The position numbers were made by a program, and so were the translations under genes. Below, piece after piece: positions 8,840 through 16,984 of a stretch of DNA of 64,000 nucleotides. The notes under the pieces are model-generated. The model saw only the letters and a list, made by a program, of their open reading frames with translations. It did no database searches and was not told the origin of the DNA. The number at the start of each line of letters is the position of its first letter. The stretch's first letter is position 1. This DNA comes from Winogradskyella luteola (GTDB lineage Bacteria > Bacteroidota > Bacteroidia > Flavobacteriales > Flavobacteriaceae): assembly GCF_019203985.1 (NCBI RefSeq), contig NZ_JAGSPD010000002.1, positions 248,001 to 312,000 on the forward strand, given 5' to 3'.

Positions 8840-10534
8840 TTAATTCCCTACAGCTTTTAAAGAATCGATTTGTCTTTGTAAGGCTTCAATTTGTTCAGAG
8901 TTATCTTCTACTTTAGGAATAGTTTTAAGTGAATCTAAAACCTGTTCAATGATATCTTCATCTTTTGGTTGCTCATTATAATAATACCCAATACCTTCCT
9001 CAGATCTCCAAGCTTCATTCAACTGATTATAAACTGCTTCATCCCATGAGCTAGGATGCTTAACGTCTATCCAAACCACATCGCGGTATTCACTATCTAT
9101 CAGTACCAAATCTGGTGTAGCAGACCCATCGAATTGTTGTACATTTTCTGAACTTATTGAAGAAATTGTACCCAAGAAAAACATACGTTTTCTACCGGCA
9201 ATATCCTTTATGCATGGTCTAAATTCTACTGGTGTACTGGCATTCCAATCGTATTCTTTACGAGATTCCTTGACTTTTAGCGGCATGGCAGATACGCCTG
9301 CATAGCCTTGTTTTTTAGTGGCATGATCGTAATAATATAATCGATCTGTTCCGTCTGCAGGTACAAATACACTGTAGCTTAAACTGGTACGTTCATTTCC
9401 TACGGGCTCTAATCCAAACCAATGATATAAACCACTATATGCATCGGAATTACTGCCTGCGAAATCAAAATCCGTAACGTATGGTTGTTGATTCTGGTCT
9501 TTTGGCATTAACGGGATTTTAACCGCAGTCTCCATATTCCAAGGTAAAGGATCGCTAAATCCGCCTAAAAACTTTAAGGATTCTGCTTGAAGTTGCGATA
9601 CTTCTTCCGCTAAGGTGTTTTGCTTATTTAAAAACGGGTAATTTTTAATCTCATCTGGGCTTACAAAAGTGCCCTTACCAATAGCAACACGCTCAAAATA
9701 ATCGTTTATATCGTGCTCGCCGTTATCAATAATCATAACGCCTCCAAACGATGGATATGGAAAGAAAAAGCCTTTCCACTTTATGAGGCTTACCACTTGT
9801 ACCCAAGCACCTTGATCATTCTTCATGTAAAAGGTATCGCTTGGCTCATAATTAAACAACATCCATGGGTTGAAACGTTGCACAACAGCATTATAAGTGT
9901 TTCTGCTAAACTTTAGAGATTCGCCAATTGAAAAGGTTACATCTATTCGGTTTTCATTAGAAAATCTAGGAAATGGTGTTGTACTGCTTACAGCAAAAAT
10001 CTCTTCAGTATTATCGCTAATGCGTTGCATTATATATTTTTCGCTAGGTTGGATGGCCATGGTCCATTTATTCTCTGTACCAATTCTTACCAAATGCGGT
10101 AGCGAAACATCCTTAGTCTCACCGACACTTTCGTTAGCCATTGAGAATATATTTCGTAAGGGCTGAATGCGTTCATTCTGTGTTAGCGGCAATTCGTCAA
10201 TTTCAACTTTATTAAGGCTGTTAAACACGTTATAGGTTTTCATGTAGTCATATAAACCTTGATTCCAACCTAAAAAATATAAAAGTCCGAAAAACACAAT
10301 TAATAAACCTAAAATACCAAGTCGACCTCCTGTGCTCGCTGTTTTTCTAAATTTCCTTAAGCCCAATATTAATACCAAAAGGCTTATTAGAATTACAAAA
10401 ATGTATTTTCTTATGAATAGTAGAACAGGTTGGTAATCGTCTCTAAAAAAGAATAGTATAATAAGTAACAATAATGCTACGAAAATTGTAATTCGTTTTT
10501 GCTTTGGGCCTTTATTCCAATAGTTTTTAATCAT
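8840..10534 (-). CDS. Large membrane protein of the AAA+ cluster, unknown function
   Basis: The product has 564 residues. Three transmembrane segments fill the first ~115 residues (ITIFVALLLLIILFFF, YIFVILISLLVLILGL, LGILGLLIVFFGLLYFLGW). The rest is a large soluble domain without a recognised fold, rich in Trp/Tyr. The last ~25 residues form a short coiled coil (EQIEALQRQIDSLKAV). The hydrophobic N-terminus lacks a cleavage site, so the big domain is anchored and probably periplasmic. It is followed directly by a lipoprotein gene and lies downstream of a second small membrane protein. It may be the envelope-side component of the cluster. I do not recognise the family. Confidence 0.75.
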   Translation of the reverse strand: MIKNYWNKGPKQKRITIFVALLLLIILFFFRDDYQPVLLFIRKYIFVILISLLVLILGLRKFRKTASTGGRLGILGLLIVFFGLLYFLGWNQGLYDYMKTYNVFNSLNKVEIDELPLTQNERIQPLRNIFSMANESVGETKDVSLPHLVRIGTENKWTMAIQPSEKYIMQRISDNTEEIFAVSSTTPFPRFSNENRIDVTFSIGESLKFSRNTYNAVVQRFNPWMLFNYEPSDTFYMKNDQGAWVQVVSLIKWKGFFFPYPSFGGVMIIDNGEHDINDYFERVAIGKGTFVSPDEIKNYPFLNKQNTLAEEVSQLQAESLKFLGGFSDPLPWNMETAVKIPLMPKDQNQQPYVTDFDFAGSNSDAYSGLYHWFGLEPVGNERTSLSYSVFVPADGTDRLYYYDHATKKQGYAGVSAMPLKVKESRKEYDWNASTPVEFRPCIKDIAGRKRMFFLGTISSISSENVQQFDGSATPDLVLIDSEYRDVVWIDVKHPSSWDEAVYNQLNEAWRSEEGIGYYYNEQPKDEDIIEQVLDSLKTIPKVEDNSEQIEALQRQIDSLKAVGN

Positions 10535-10545
10535 GTTTTGCTTTT

Positions 10546-10660
10546 TGTCATTCTGAACTTGGTTCAGAATCTTGAATGTTATATTAGCTTAATGTGGATT
10601 CCGCATCAAGTGCGGAATGACAAATATTAGATGACATCCTGAAGTAAATTCAGAATGACA
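10546..10660. repeat. Three copies of a short palindromic intergenic repeat
   Basis: Copy 1 (10546-10575) has arms ATTCTGAAC (10550-10558) and GTTCAGAAT (10562-10570). Copy 2, reversed (10596-10622), has arms ATTCCGCA (10598-10605) and TGCGGAAT (10611-10618). Copy 3, reversed and degenerate (10632-10660), ends CAGAATGACA. All share the outer pattern TGTCATTC...GAATCT or its complement. They fill the gap between two genes transcribed in the same direction. The same family recurs at 12661, 62393, 62443 and 63313. Confidence 0.75.
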
Positions 10661-10667
10661 CCCCAAA

Positions 10668-11216
10668 TTACATCAATCCCTTATCCTTCAATCTATCTCG
10701 TGCAGATTTTTTATCTACCTCTGGTTCTGGGTCATTTTTTATTTCCTCTTTAGCTACTTCAACGGCCTTGTTGTCTTTATTTTTTAAATCTTCAATAAAA
10801 TCTTTTCCCTTTTCTACGGCACCTTCAACCATATCACCAATAGAATCACTCTTTTCCTCTACAACTTCTGTAGTTTTAATAACAAAATTAGCTAGGTATG
10901 TACCAATTAGCGTTCCTGTAGCAAATGTTGCAAAGCCAGATAGAGCAAAATAGTTGGTAAATACTTCAATAGGTGTTAAAAATTGTAATATCAATCCGAT
11001 CACTAAAAGAAAAAAGACAATGAACAACAACCTTGGTATGAAGGGTTGTTTATAGATAAAGCCCTTTGGATTATCTGCACTCATCTGAAGCTCTTTGCTA
11101 TTCATCATTTTATTGACAAACCGATAAGCGCCATTGCCATTGGATTCTCTCCAATACAGGAAAATTCCAAATAATATGGCTGTTATAAAAATTATAATAT
11201 CTGGTCCTAATCCCAT
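10668..11216 (-). CDS. Small membrane protein with charged C-terminal tail
   Basis: The product has 182 residues. There is one N-terminal hydrophobic segment (IIIFITAILFGIFLYW), then two more around residues 65-105 (LLFIVFFLLVIGLIL and FATFATGTLIGTYLANFVI). A long Lys/Glu-rich tail follows, from about residue 115 to the end, with amphipathic repeats (KSDSIGDMVEGAVEKGKDFIEDLKN) reminiscent of YtxH-type stress proteins. The gene lies in the AAA+ cluster, separated from the next gene by a repeat-filled gap. Its function is unknown; the tail may reach into the cytoplasm to contact the cytosolic members. Confidence 0.7.
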   Translation of the reverse strand: MGLGPDIIIFITAILFGIFLYWRESNGNGAYRFVNKMMNSKELQMSADNPKGFIYKQPFIPRLLFIVFFLLVIGLILQFLTPIEVFTNYFALSGFATFATGTLIGTYLANFVIKTTEVVEEKSDSIGDMVEGAVEKGKDFIEDLKNKDNKAVEVAKEEIKNDPEPEVDKKSARDRLKDKGLM

Positions 11217-11374
11217 GGTGCTTATAAATTATAAGTTGGTACAGCGTTTGAAGCACAAACCAACTTAATTAATATTTTACTATTTACTGTTCTTTTAAAT
11301 TCCATATTCTACTTAGACTAAGTTCAGTATAACAGTACGAAATAACGGTCAACTATAAAATTAGTCTAAATTTC

Positions 11375-12610
11375 TTAAATATTGTTACTAATCGTTTCTA
11401 TTACCCAATCCCTAAAGGAATCGTCCCAAGTATCATAACTGTTATAAAACTGTTCTTTATCATACCAATACAAAAACAACACATCTTTTGGTGAGATGTT
11501 GACCAAAAGCTTATGAATTAAATCACGATGCTCTGCTGAGAGTGATGAATGTGGATGATGCAGAGCAAAATACATAGATTGGTCCACCATATCTTCAATT
11601 TTATATGCATTGCTTCGTTCAAGCTTATCGAGATATAACTCTACTCCCATAACTTGTTTACGTGCCTTAATATCGATTTTATTCAAATAGCTTTTAAACA
11701 ATGGTTTACTATTCAGAATTTCTTTGATTGGGTGTTCGGTTTCCTTTAGCGACCGGTATAGTTCAAACTTTTTAATACGTTCATAATTTGGTGTTTTTAC
11801 CATATACTCTAAATCGCATTCTATGATGATATGATCTTTGAGTTTATGTACTAGCTCTGGTTGTGATATATGATAGATCAACACATCGTGAACAGTATCT
11901 TTTATTGCTTCTTTATAAGCTTCTTTACTTTCAAAAACCACAATCGGTTTTATAAAATCCCTTAATAAATATACTCCATCAAAAGCACGTGTATAAAAAG
12001 AACCTGTGGTGAAATGCAATGGATGTAAATTTAAATCCCTATTACGTAAATCGCCATAAGTTTTAGCTGAGTCTAATAATTCCTGATGAATATTTTCGTC
12101 TATAAAATTATTGCCTGTTCTAAATTTATCGACCAATCGTAATTGTTCCTTTTGCTTTTCTCCTAGATTATCTATAAGCCTGAATGTAATGCTAACATCA
12201 TCATATTTTAATATATCTAGCGGTTCGTAAAATACATCTATATCCTGATCGAAATCGATACATATTGCAGAATCTCTGGTAATGTCATTAATCTTTCTAC
12301 CATGGGTTCTAAAAATATGCTGCATCATTTCCCTATCAAAAGAATGGAACGGCAAATACACAGGTTTTCCTTTTTGCAATGGAGAAATAATAATACCATG
12401 AGGATTGGCATCACCGTGATTAAGATACTGAACGTCTTTTTTCTCCTCAGCAACCTCGGGACTCCAACCTACTCCATCAATGGAAAACGACTTAAGCTTT
12501 GTTTGCTTAAATCCTAAAGTTTTCAGGCACTTATTATAACGCTCTACTAACTTGCCACTTACGGGGATAAGTTCGCTTCTGTATAGATTTGCTTGTTTTA
12601 GTTTGTCCAT
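11375..12610 (-). CDS. Unrecognised 411-residue cytoplasmic protein of the AAA+ cluster
   Basis: There is no signal peptide and no transmembrane segment. The protein looks globular and mixed alpha/beta, with many charged residues. Conserved-looking stretches include DGVGWSPEVAEEKKDVQYLNHG and HPLHFTTGSFYTRAFDGVYL. I do not recognise a family or catalytic motif. It sits between the Nudix gene and a small membrane protein, all on the minus strand. The intact 411-codon frame and the cluster context argue that it is a real gene. A role as a cytosolic adaptor of the AAA+ ATPase is only a guess from neighbourhood. Confidence 0.75.
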   Translation of the reverse strand: MDKLKQANLYRSELIPVSGKLVERYNKCLKTLGFKQTKLKSFSIDGVGWSPEVAEEKKDVQYLNHGDANPHGIIISPLQKGKPVYLPFHSFDREMMQHIFRTHGRKINDITRDSAICIDFDQDIDVFYEPLDILKYDDVSITFRLIDNLGEKQKEQLRLVDKFRTGNNFIDENIHQELLDSAKTYGDLRNRDLNLHPLHFTTGSFYTRAFDGVYLLRDFIKPIVVFESKEAYKEAIKDTVHDVLIYHISQPELVHKLKDHIIIECDLEYMVKTPNYERIKKFELYRSLKETEHPIKEILNSKPLFKSYLNKIDIKARKQVMGVELYLDKLERSNAYKIEDMVDQSMYFALHHPHSSLSAEHRDLIHKLLVNISPKDVLFLYWYDKEQFYNSYDTWDDSFRDWVIETISNNI

Positions 12611-12660
12611 TTTATTGTCGCAAAGGCGGTAATCTTAATAATTCAAAAACTTTGTTCAAT

Positions 12661-12699
12661 GAGATTCCTTATCACCTGTTTCTCACTCTATCGGAATGA
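12661..12699. repeat. Long-loop variant of the palindromic repeat
   Basis: The element begins GAGATTCC (12661-12668) and ends CGGAATGA (12692-12699) around a longer loop. It is the reverse orientation of the TCATTC...GAATCTC pattern found at 10.6 kb and 62.4 kb. It lies just downstream of the Nudix gene stop and upstream of the next gene. Confidence 0.5.
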
Positions 12700-12702
12700 A
12701 AA

Positions 12703-13284
12703 TTATTTTACCAATTTATTAATTAGGGCATATTGCAAAAGCATTATAGTTTTTGCATCAATAATCTCCTCATTTTGTACCATTTGTATAGCTGTATAAA
12801 AAGGAATCTCTAAAATTTCTATTTCTTCATCTTCGCTGTCTAATCCACCACCATCATTGATTTTCATTGTGTCTCTATATTCAGTTACAAATAAGTACAT
12901 CTTTTCTGTTAATGCACCTGGTGACGTATAAGCTGTTAATACGTGTTTTGCATCACTAATGCTGTAACCCACTTCCTCTTCTGTCTCTCTTATAATGGTT
13001 TCTAATGGTGTATCATCTTTATCAATAGCGCCTGCACAAGCTTCGATTGACATACTATCATTTTTATCATTTTCATATATGGGCATTCTAAACTGTTTCG
13101 TTAAAATAACAGTCCCTTTCTCTTTATTGTACAACAATATTGCTGCACCATTTCCACGATTATAGGTTTCGCGAGATAAGCGTTTCCATTCACCATTTTT
13201 GAACTTAAAATCATAGTCAATTCTATTTAATTTTGCCCAAGCATTAGAAAGATTGATATGTTCTATGTTTTTTAAATTTTTCAT
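12703..13284 (-). CDS. Nudix hydrolase, NudK-like
   Basis: The product has 193 residues. The Nudix box spans Gly85 to Tyr107 (GAIDKDDTPLETIIRETEE and the next three residues), with the RE-T-E-E-E-V-G catalytic core intact and Asp91 where the consensus has Glu. Length and the flanking VILTKQFRMPIY segment resemble GDP-mannose/ADP-ribose pyrophosphatases of the NudK type. The enzyme hydrolyses a nucleoside diphosphate linked to another moiety, with magnesium, in the cytoplasm. Its stop is close to the start of the 411-residue gene, and its start is 5 bases after the AAA+ gene stop. This suggests co-expression and a nucleotide-related role in the cluster. The substrate is not predictable. Confidence 0.88.
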   Translation of the reverse strand: MKNLKNIEHINLSNAWAKLNRIDYDFKFKNGEWKRLSRETYNRGNGAAILLYNKEKGTVILTKQFRMPIYENDKNDSMSIEACAGAIDKDDTPLETIIRETEEEVGYSISDAKHVLTAYTSPGALTEKMYLFVTEYRDTMKINDGGGLDSEDEEIEILEIPFYTAIQMVQNEEIIDAKTIMLLQYALINKLVK

Positions 13285-13289
13285 CAGAG

Positions 13290-15251
13290 CTAATCACGAT
13301 TTCCAAACTGCTCTCTCGCTTCAGTCTCAATATTCAATTGATCAATCCTTGCATCTACTTTACGCTTAAAGTCTGTATCCGCTATGGTTGCCACATTATC
13401 TAAATAGCGTACAACTTCTTGCCGTCTTATGTCGCTAAAATCGAGTCCTTTCATATTAGCACGCATCAATTCTTGTAACATCCCATATTTAGTGTCGTAA
13501 TCTTTTTTGAAATACACTTCAGGGTTTTCGAACCAATCTTGTTCTAAATCAAAATCTGTTAACCTAAGTGAAACTGCTTTCTGAATATTACGCACATCAC
13601 GAGATGAAAAGAATGGAAATATCTTCTGAATCTCCGTATACAAATGTGCATAGAACATATGTTCGTTATCTTTGTACTTCGTCGATACTCTTTCAAAAGT
13701 ATCAAGAACACGCTCTTCAGTTGGTTTATCTACCTTATCTAAAATTTCACCTAAATTTTTAGCCACTTGTTGTGCATCCAAATAGTTGTAATTATCAGGA
13801 TTGCTCATATTAATAAACTCTGGCATGGTATTTTCAAGTTTTTTCCACCACAAATAATCTTGATCTACAAAATCTTTTTCGTTACGTGCTCCATCAATCT
13901 TAAAGCGTCCTTGTACACGAGAAATTACAGCTTTATCTAGCATTTCTGGTAAATTGGTAAACAAACCAATAGAACTATTACCATAATTAACGGCATAAGC
14001 ACCTTCGGTATATCTTAAAAACACACCTATAACCTCTTTTACACCAGCTGAAACCCCTTGTGCTGTTCGTTCTTGGAGATTGTTTTCAGCATCATCTATT
14101 GGTGCAAAAATTAAGCGTGTTGGGTCTTGTAATGGTTTCATCCACTCTACCATTTTTTCCGCAGAACCACCTTGAAACGTACTTACAATGGTATCTGGCA
14201 TAGGGTGAAACAAAAATGGAATCTCTAAATTTTCACTATACTCTTTAAGTCGTGTAGCAATTGCGGCTATAAGCATACTTTTACCTGTACCCGGAATTCC
14301 ATAGCCCATAAATACAGGCATAAAACCTCCCAATTCTTGAAATGGGTTTTTTTGGACTTCAAAATCATAGCTTAAGATGCGTTCGGTTAAACGTCTCGCA
14401 AAGTGTTTGGCATCCTTGTTTCCTACGATTTGTTCAAACTTAACCTTATTGAACTCTACACTAACAGCTGTACCCGCGAACACGTTATTCCAACCATCAA
14501 CTGTAAAATCTGAATTTTCTAGTTTATAAGTTCTGTCCTCTATCGTTTCTGTGTATTCAAGTGTGCTTTTACGTAATTGTATTTCATCAATCAAAGCTTC
14601 AAAATAAACAACCGTGAAGTCAGTAACATCCTTATCTGATTTAATAATATCTGGGTGACCTAAATATTTATCGTAATAAAATAATTGACAAGAAATACCT
14701 TTTAATGGTGACATAAATGATACCTCAGGAATACCTGCAAACTTTTGTTTCATTACAGATAAATCATCTGATGCATGTGGTTTTAAGTCATGTAATATTT
14801 TGTAGGCAGTTGCAAACAACATAAATGCTGTTGCGGTTTGCATTTTACTTTCATATTCGCGTTTTCCTGTGCTATCTAACGCAGATCTGTTTTCGTACAA
14901 GGTAGATAATCCCGATGCATCATAGTAGCTATCCTTAACCCAAATACCCAAAGTTAAACCTTCTTGAACTGCATATAACGTGTGATTCAAATGAATAGGA
15001 ATTGCCACCGACTCAGGTAGCAAACGTTTTTTTAGAGCCAAAATAGTTTTAGATACCGAAGTGACAGAAACATTGCTCCCATTATTTGCCCTAGATAAAT
15101 ACAACAAAATAGATTCATCTTTACCATTACTGTCTTTATTCTTCGCACGTTGGCTTTGTTCCCATTGTATAGATTTTAAATAGGATGTCGCTTCATCACG
15201 AAGCATATCGAGTTCATTTTGTTTAATAGGAAAGGTAGAATTGTGTTGCAT
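13290..15251 (-). CDS. AAA+ ATPase with unrecognised N-terminal domain
   Basis: The product has 653 residues. The first ~280 belong to no domain I recognise. An AAA+ module then begins: Walker A GIPGTGKS at 318-325, Walker B-like LIFAPIDDAE with acidic pair Asp386-Asp387, a sensor-1-like region (SSIGLFTNLPEM), and an arginine-containing VISRVQGRF that could supply the arginine finger. A helical C-terminal region of ~180 residues follows. The SAEKMVEWMKPL segment after Walker A resembles the pore or second-region-of-homology area of classic AAA remodelers. No protease domain or DNA-binding motif is seen. It is the only evident motor of the nine-gene cluster. I infer a protein-remodelling role with the coiled-coil and 348-residue proteins as likely partners. 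Confidence 0.88.
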   Translation of the reverse strand: MQHNSTFPIKQNELDMLRDEATSYLKSIQWEQSQRAKNKDSNGKDESILLYLSRANNGSNVSVTSVSKTILALKKRLLPESVAIPIHLNHTLYAVQEGLTLGIWVKDSYYDASGLSTLYENRSALDSTGKREYESKMQTATAFMLFATAYKILHDLKPHASDDLSVMKQKFAGIPEVSFMSPLKGISCQLFYYDKYLGHPDIIKSDKDVTDFTVVYFEALIDEIQLRKSTLEYTETIEDRTYKLENSDFTVDGWNNVFAGTAVSVEFNKVKFEQIVGNKDAKHFARRLTERILSYDFEVQKNPFQELGGFMPVFMGYGIPGTGKSMLIAAIATRLKEYSENLEIPFLFHPMPDTIVSTFQGGSAEKMVEWMKPLQDPTRLIFAPIDDAENNLQERTAQGVSAGVKEVIGVFLRYTEGAYAVNYGNSSIGLFTNLPEMLDKAVISRVQGRFKIDGARNEKDFVDQDYLWWKKLENTMPEFINMSNPDNYNYLDAQQVAKNLGEILDKVDKPTEERVLDTFERVSTKYKDNEHMFYAHLYTEIQKIFPFFSSRDVRNIQKAVSLRLTDFDLEQDWFENPEVYFKKDYDTKYGMLQELMRANMKGLDFSDIRRQEVVRYLDNVATIADTDFKRKVDARIDQLNIETEAREQFGNRD

Positions 15252-15284
15252 TTAGATTTATGTAATTATATTGAAAGAATAGAC

Positions 15285-15839
15285 TTATTCCCAAGATTCG
15301 AAAAACTCGGTTATATCCGTTCCATTGTTGTCTATATAAATATTATCCCAGTATAAGCTTTGGTTAGTTTTAATGAATACCCGATAGTAGCCTGTATTAA
15401 AACCATCTAGATTTAAAGTAATATTGGTATTTGACAGGTCATTAAAAGCTAGCACAGAAGCTTGGGAAATTTCGTTTACCGTATAAGTGTTCTCATTTAG
15501 GATTTCGTCAAAATCGATATCCTGATAAATTTGCTGAGCATTTGCATTAACTAACCAAACATCGGTCATAACTTCATTGGTCTGCGAAATCTCTATAGTT
15601 AGAGCACTAATTACGGGATTGGGGTAGGCTATTATAGCTACTGAAGATAGGCCGATTGGCATTCTTACGTTTGGATTGCCCAACCTAAAAATATTATTCA
15701 CACCTGATTTTGCATTCATACCAGTTACAAGATTAATGGCCGTTGTGTTATTTGACGAACTATTATCATCATCATTTGAACAACCAAAAACAATGGGTAT
15801 CCAGAGCAAAAGTGCGTAAAACTTTAGTTTGTTTTTCAT
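15285..15839 (-). CDS. Surface lipoprotein of the AAA+ cluster
   Basis: The product has 184 residues. The signal peptide ends in lipobox VFGC (Cys20) followed by SNDDDNSSSN. That acidic stretch directly after the cysteine matches the Bacteroidota lipoprotein export signal, so the protein is predicted to be displayed on the cell surface. The mature part (about 140 residues) is beta-rich and of unknown fold; it includes IAYPNPVISALTIEISQ, which looks like a short relative of T9SS-type beta domains. It lies between the AAA+ and 348-residue genes with short gaps, so a member of the same transcript is exported while its neighbours are cytosolic. Confidence 0.75.
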   Translation of the reverse strand: MKNKLKFYALLLWIPIVFGCSNDDDNSSSNNTTAINLVTGMNAKSGVNNIFRLGNPNVRMPIGLSSVAIIAYPNPVISALTIEISQTNEVMTDVWLVNANAQQIYQDIDFDEILNENTYTVNEISQASVLAFNDLSNTNITLNLDGFNTGYYRVFIKTNQSLYWDNIYIDNNGTDITEFFESWE

Positions 15840-15847
15840 AATAAATT

Positions 15848-16894
15848 TTAATCCTTAATTTTTAAATTAGAGACCTGAACAGGCGGAATAGCCAACTTAT
15901 TCATAATTTCTGGTGTTTTGTTGTGCAACAGCTGTATAATACGATGTGGCGCAAAAATATAACGCTGCCTAAAAGTATTATCCCATTTTTGAAAGGTTTG
16001 CTTACTAAAAAAGCTACCTTCTTTAAATTCACTTTTAGAAGTGAGTTCGTCCATTTTGAGTGATATAGCGTAAGATTCCAATGGAATTATTTTCTTAGCT
16101 ACACCATCTAATATGGCATGTGTTACTTCATTTTCATCTTTTGCAAAAATATTATGAATTGGCCCTAAATCAATACGTTTTATCAGCTTTGGTAAAACTT
16201 TTGGCAAACGTTTGTCTATGGCATAACCCATAGTATCTAAAGCCATTTCTCGGTCAGAGGTGTTTTTTAAAACCGTATAAATTTCATCTTTATAATCTTG
16301 CACATCTCTACCATCATAGTTAAAATACAAATAACATATAAACGGTCTGTTGTGTGTTACATCATAGAAACTCCAACTCACTAAATGCGCTGCAGGTGAA
16401 CCTTTTGGTGCAGGAATTATTTTTCCCTGTACAAAACGATTAAAAATGTATTCTTTTTTAGCCGATGTATAGTAAACAATAGATGAAGCTTGAAATAATT
16501 TTCGTTTGGAAATTGGTTGCTTTTTACGCATCAACGTATCTAAGAATTCATCTTTTAAAACATCAATATCCGTAAGTTTACTCAAGAATTCTTCTCTTAA
16601 TTCCAAATCATTAAAAAGATAACGAAACTCAAGATAATTTGGAAAGCTAGAATCTGTTAGATCAACTTTCATGTTATCTTCATCATCATACATATACTTT
16701 ACACGCATAGCCTCAATAGAGTACAACAACAAATCGGTATATTGCTTAAACAATAGTATTTCTTGTTGATTTAGTATTTGCTTCTGTTGTACAGCAGTAA
16801 TTAACTCTTTGAGTGTAAAATCTATCATCTTGTGATAGAATACATATTGCTCTTTAGAGTCTAATACTGCTGAATCTAATGGTGTAACAATCAT
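15848..16894 (-). CDS. Unrecognised 348-residue cytoplasmic protein of the AAA+ cluster
   Basis: There is no signal peptide or transmembrane segment. The N-terminal ~150 residues are largely helical (KMIDFTLKELITAVQQKQIL). The remainder is mixed, with a distinctive stretch GSPAAHLVSWSFYDVTHNRP and a C-terminal FRQRYIFAPHRIIQLLH. No family or catalytic motif is recognised. Its stop is 9 bases from the lipoprotein gene start, and it is preceded by the coiled-coil gene. Context suggests that it works with the AAA+ ATPase, but nothing in the sequence proves this. Confidence 0.75.
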   Translation of the reverse strand: MIVTPLDSAVLDSKEQYVFYHKMIDFTLKELITAVQQKQILNQQEILLFKQYTDLLLYSIEAMRVKYMYDDEDNMKVDLTDSSFPNYLEFRYLFNDLELREEFLSKLTDIDVLKDEFLDTLMRKKQPISKRKLFQASSIVYYTSAKKEYIFNRFVQGKIIPAPKGSPAAHLVSWSFYDVTHNRPFICYLYFNYDGRDVQDYKDEIYTVLKNTSDREMALDTMGYAIDKRLPKVLPKLIKRIDLGPIHNIFAKDENEVTHAILDGVAKKIIPLESYAISLKMDELTSKSEFKEGSFFSKQTFQKWDNTFRQRYIFAPHRIIQLLHNKTPEIMNKLAIPPVQVSNLKIKD

Positions 16895-16899
16895 TTTTT

Positions 16900-16972
16900 A
16901 GTAACAAGTATTAAGTACGAAGTGTAAAGTGAACAAGCTATATTAGAAACTTAAAACTAATGACTTGTTACT
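16900..16972. repeat. Inverted repeat between coiled-coil and 348-residue genes
   Basis: Ten-base arms AGTAACAAGT (16900-16909) and ACTTGTTACT (16963-16972) bracket 53 bases. The inside is built from degenerate short units (AAGTATTAAGTACGAAGTG). No T tract follows, so this is not a classic terminator. It may be an mRNA structure within the operon or decayed repeat sequence. Confidence 0.5.
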
Positions 16973-16984
16973 TTATACTCATTA

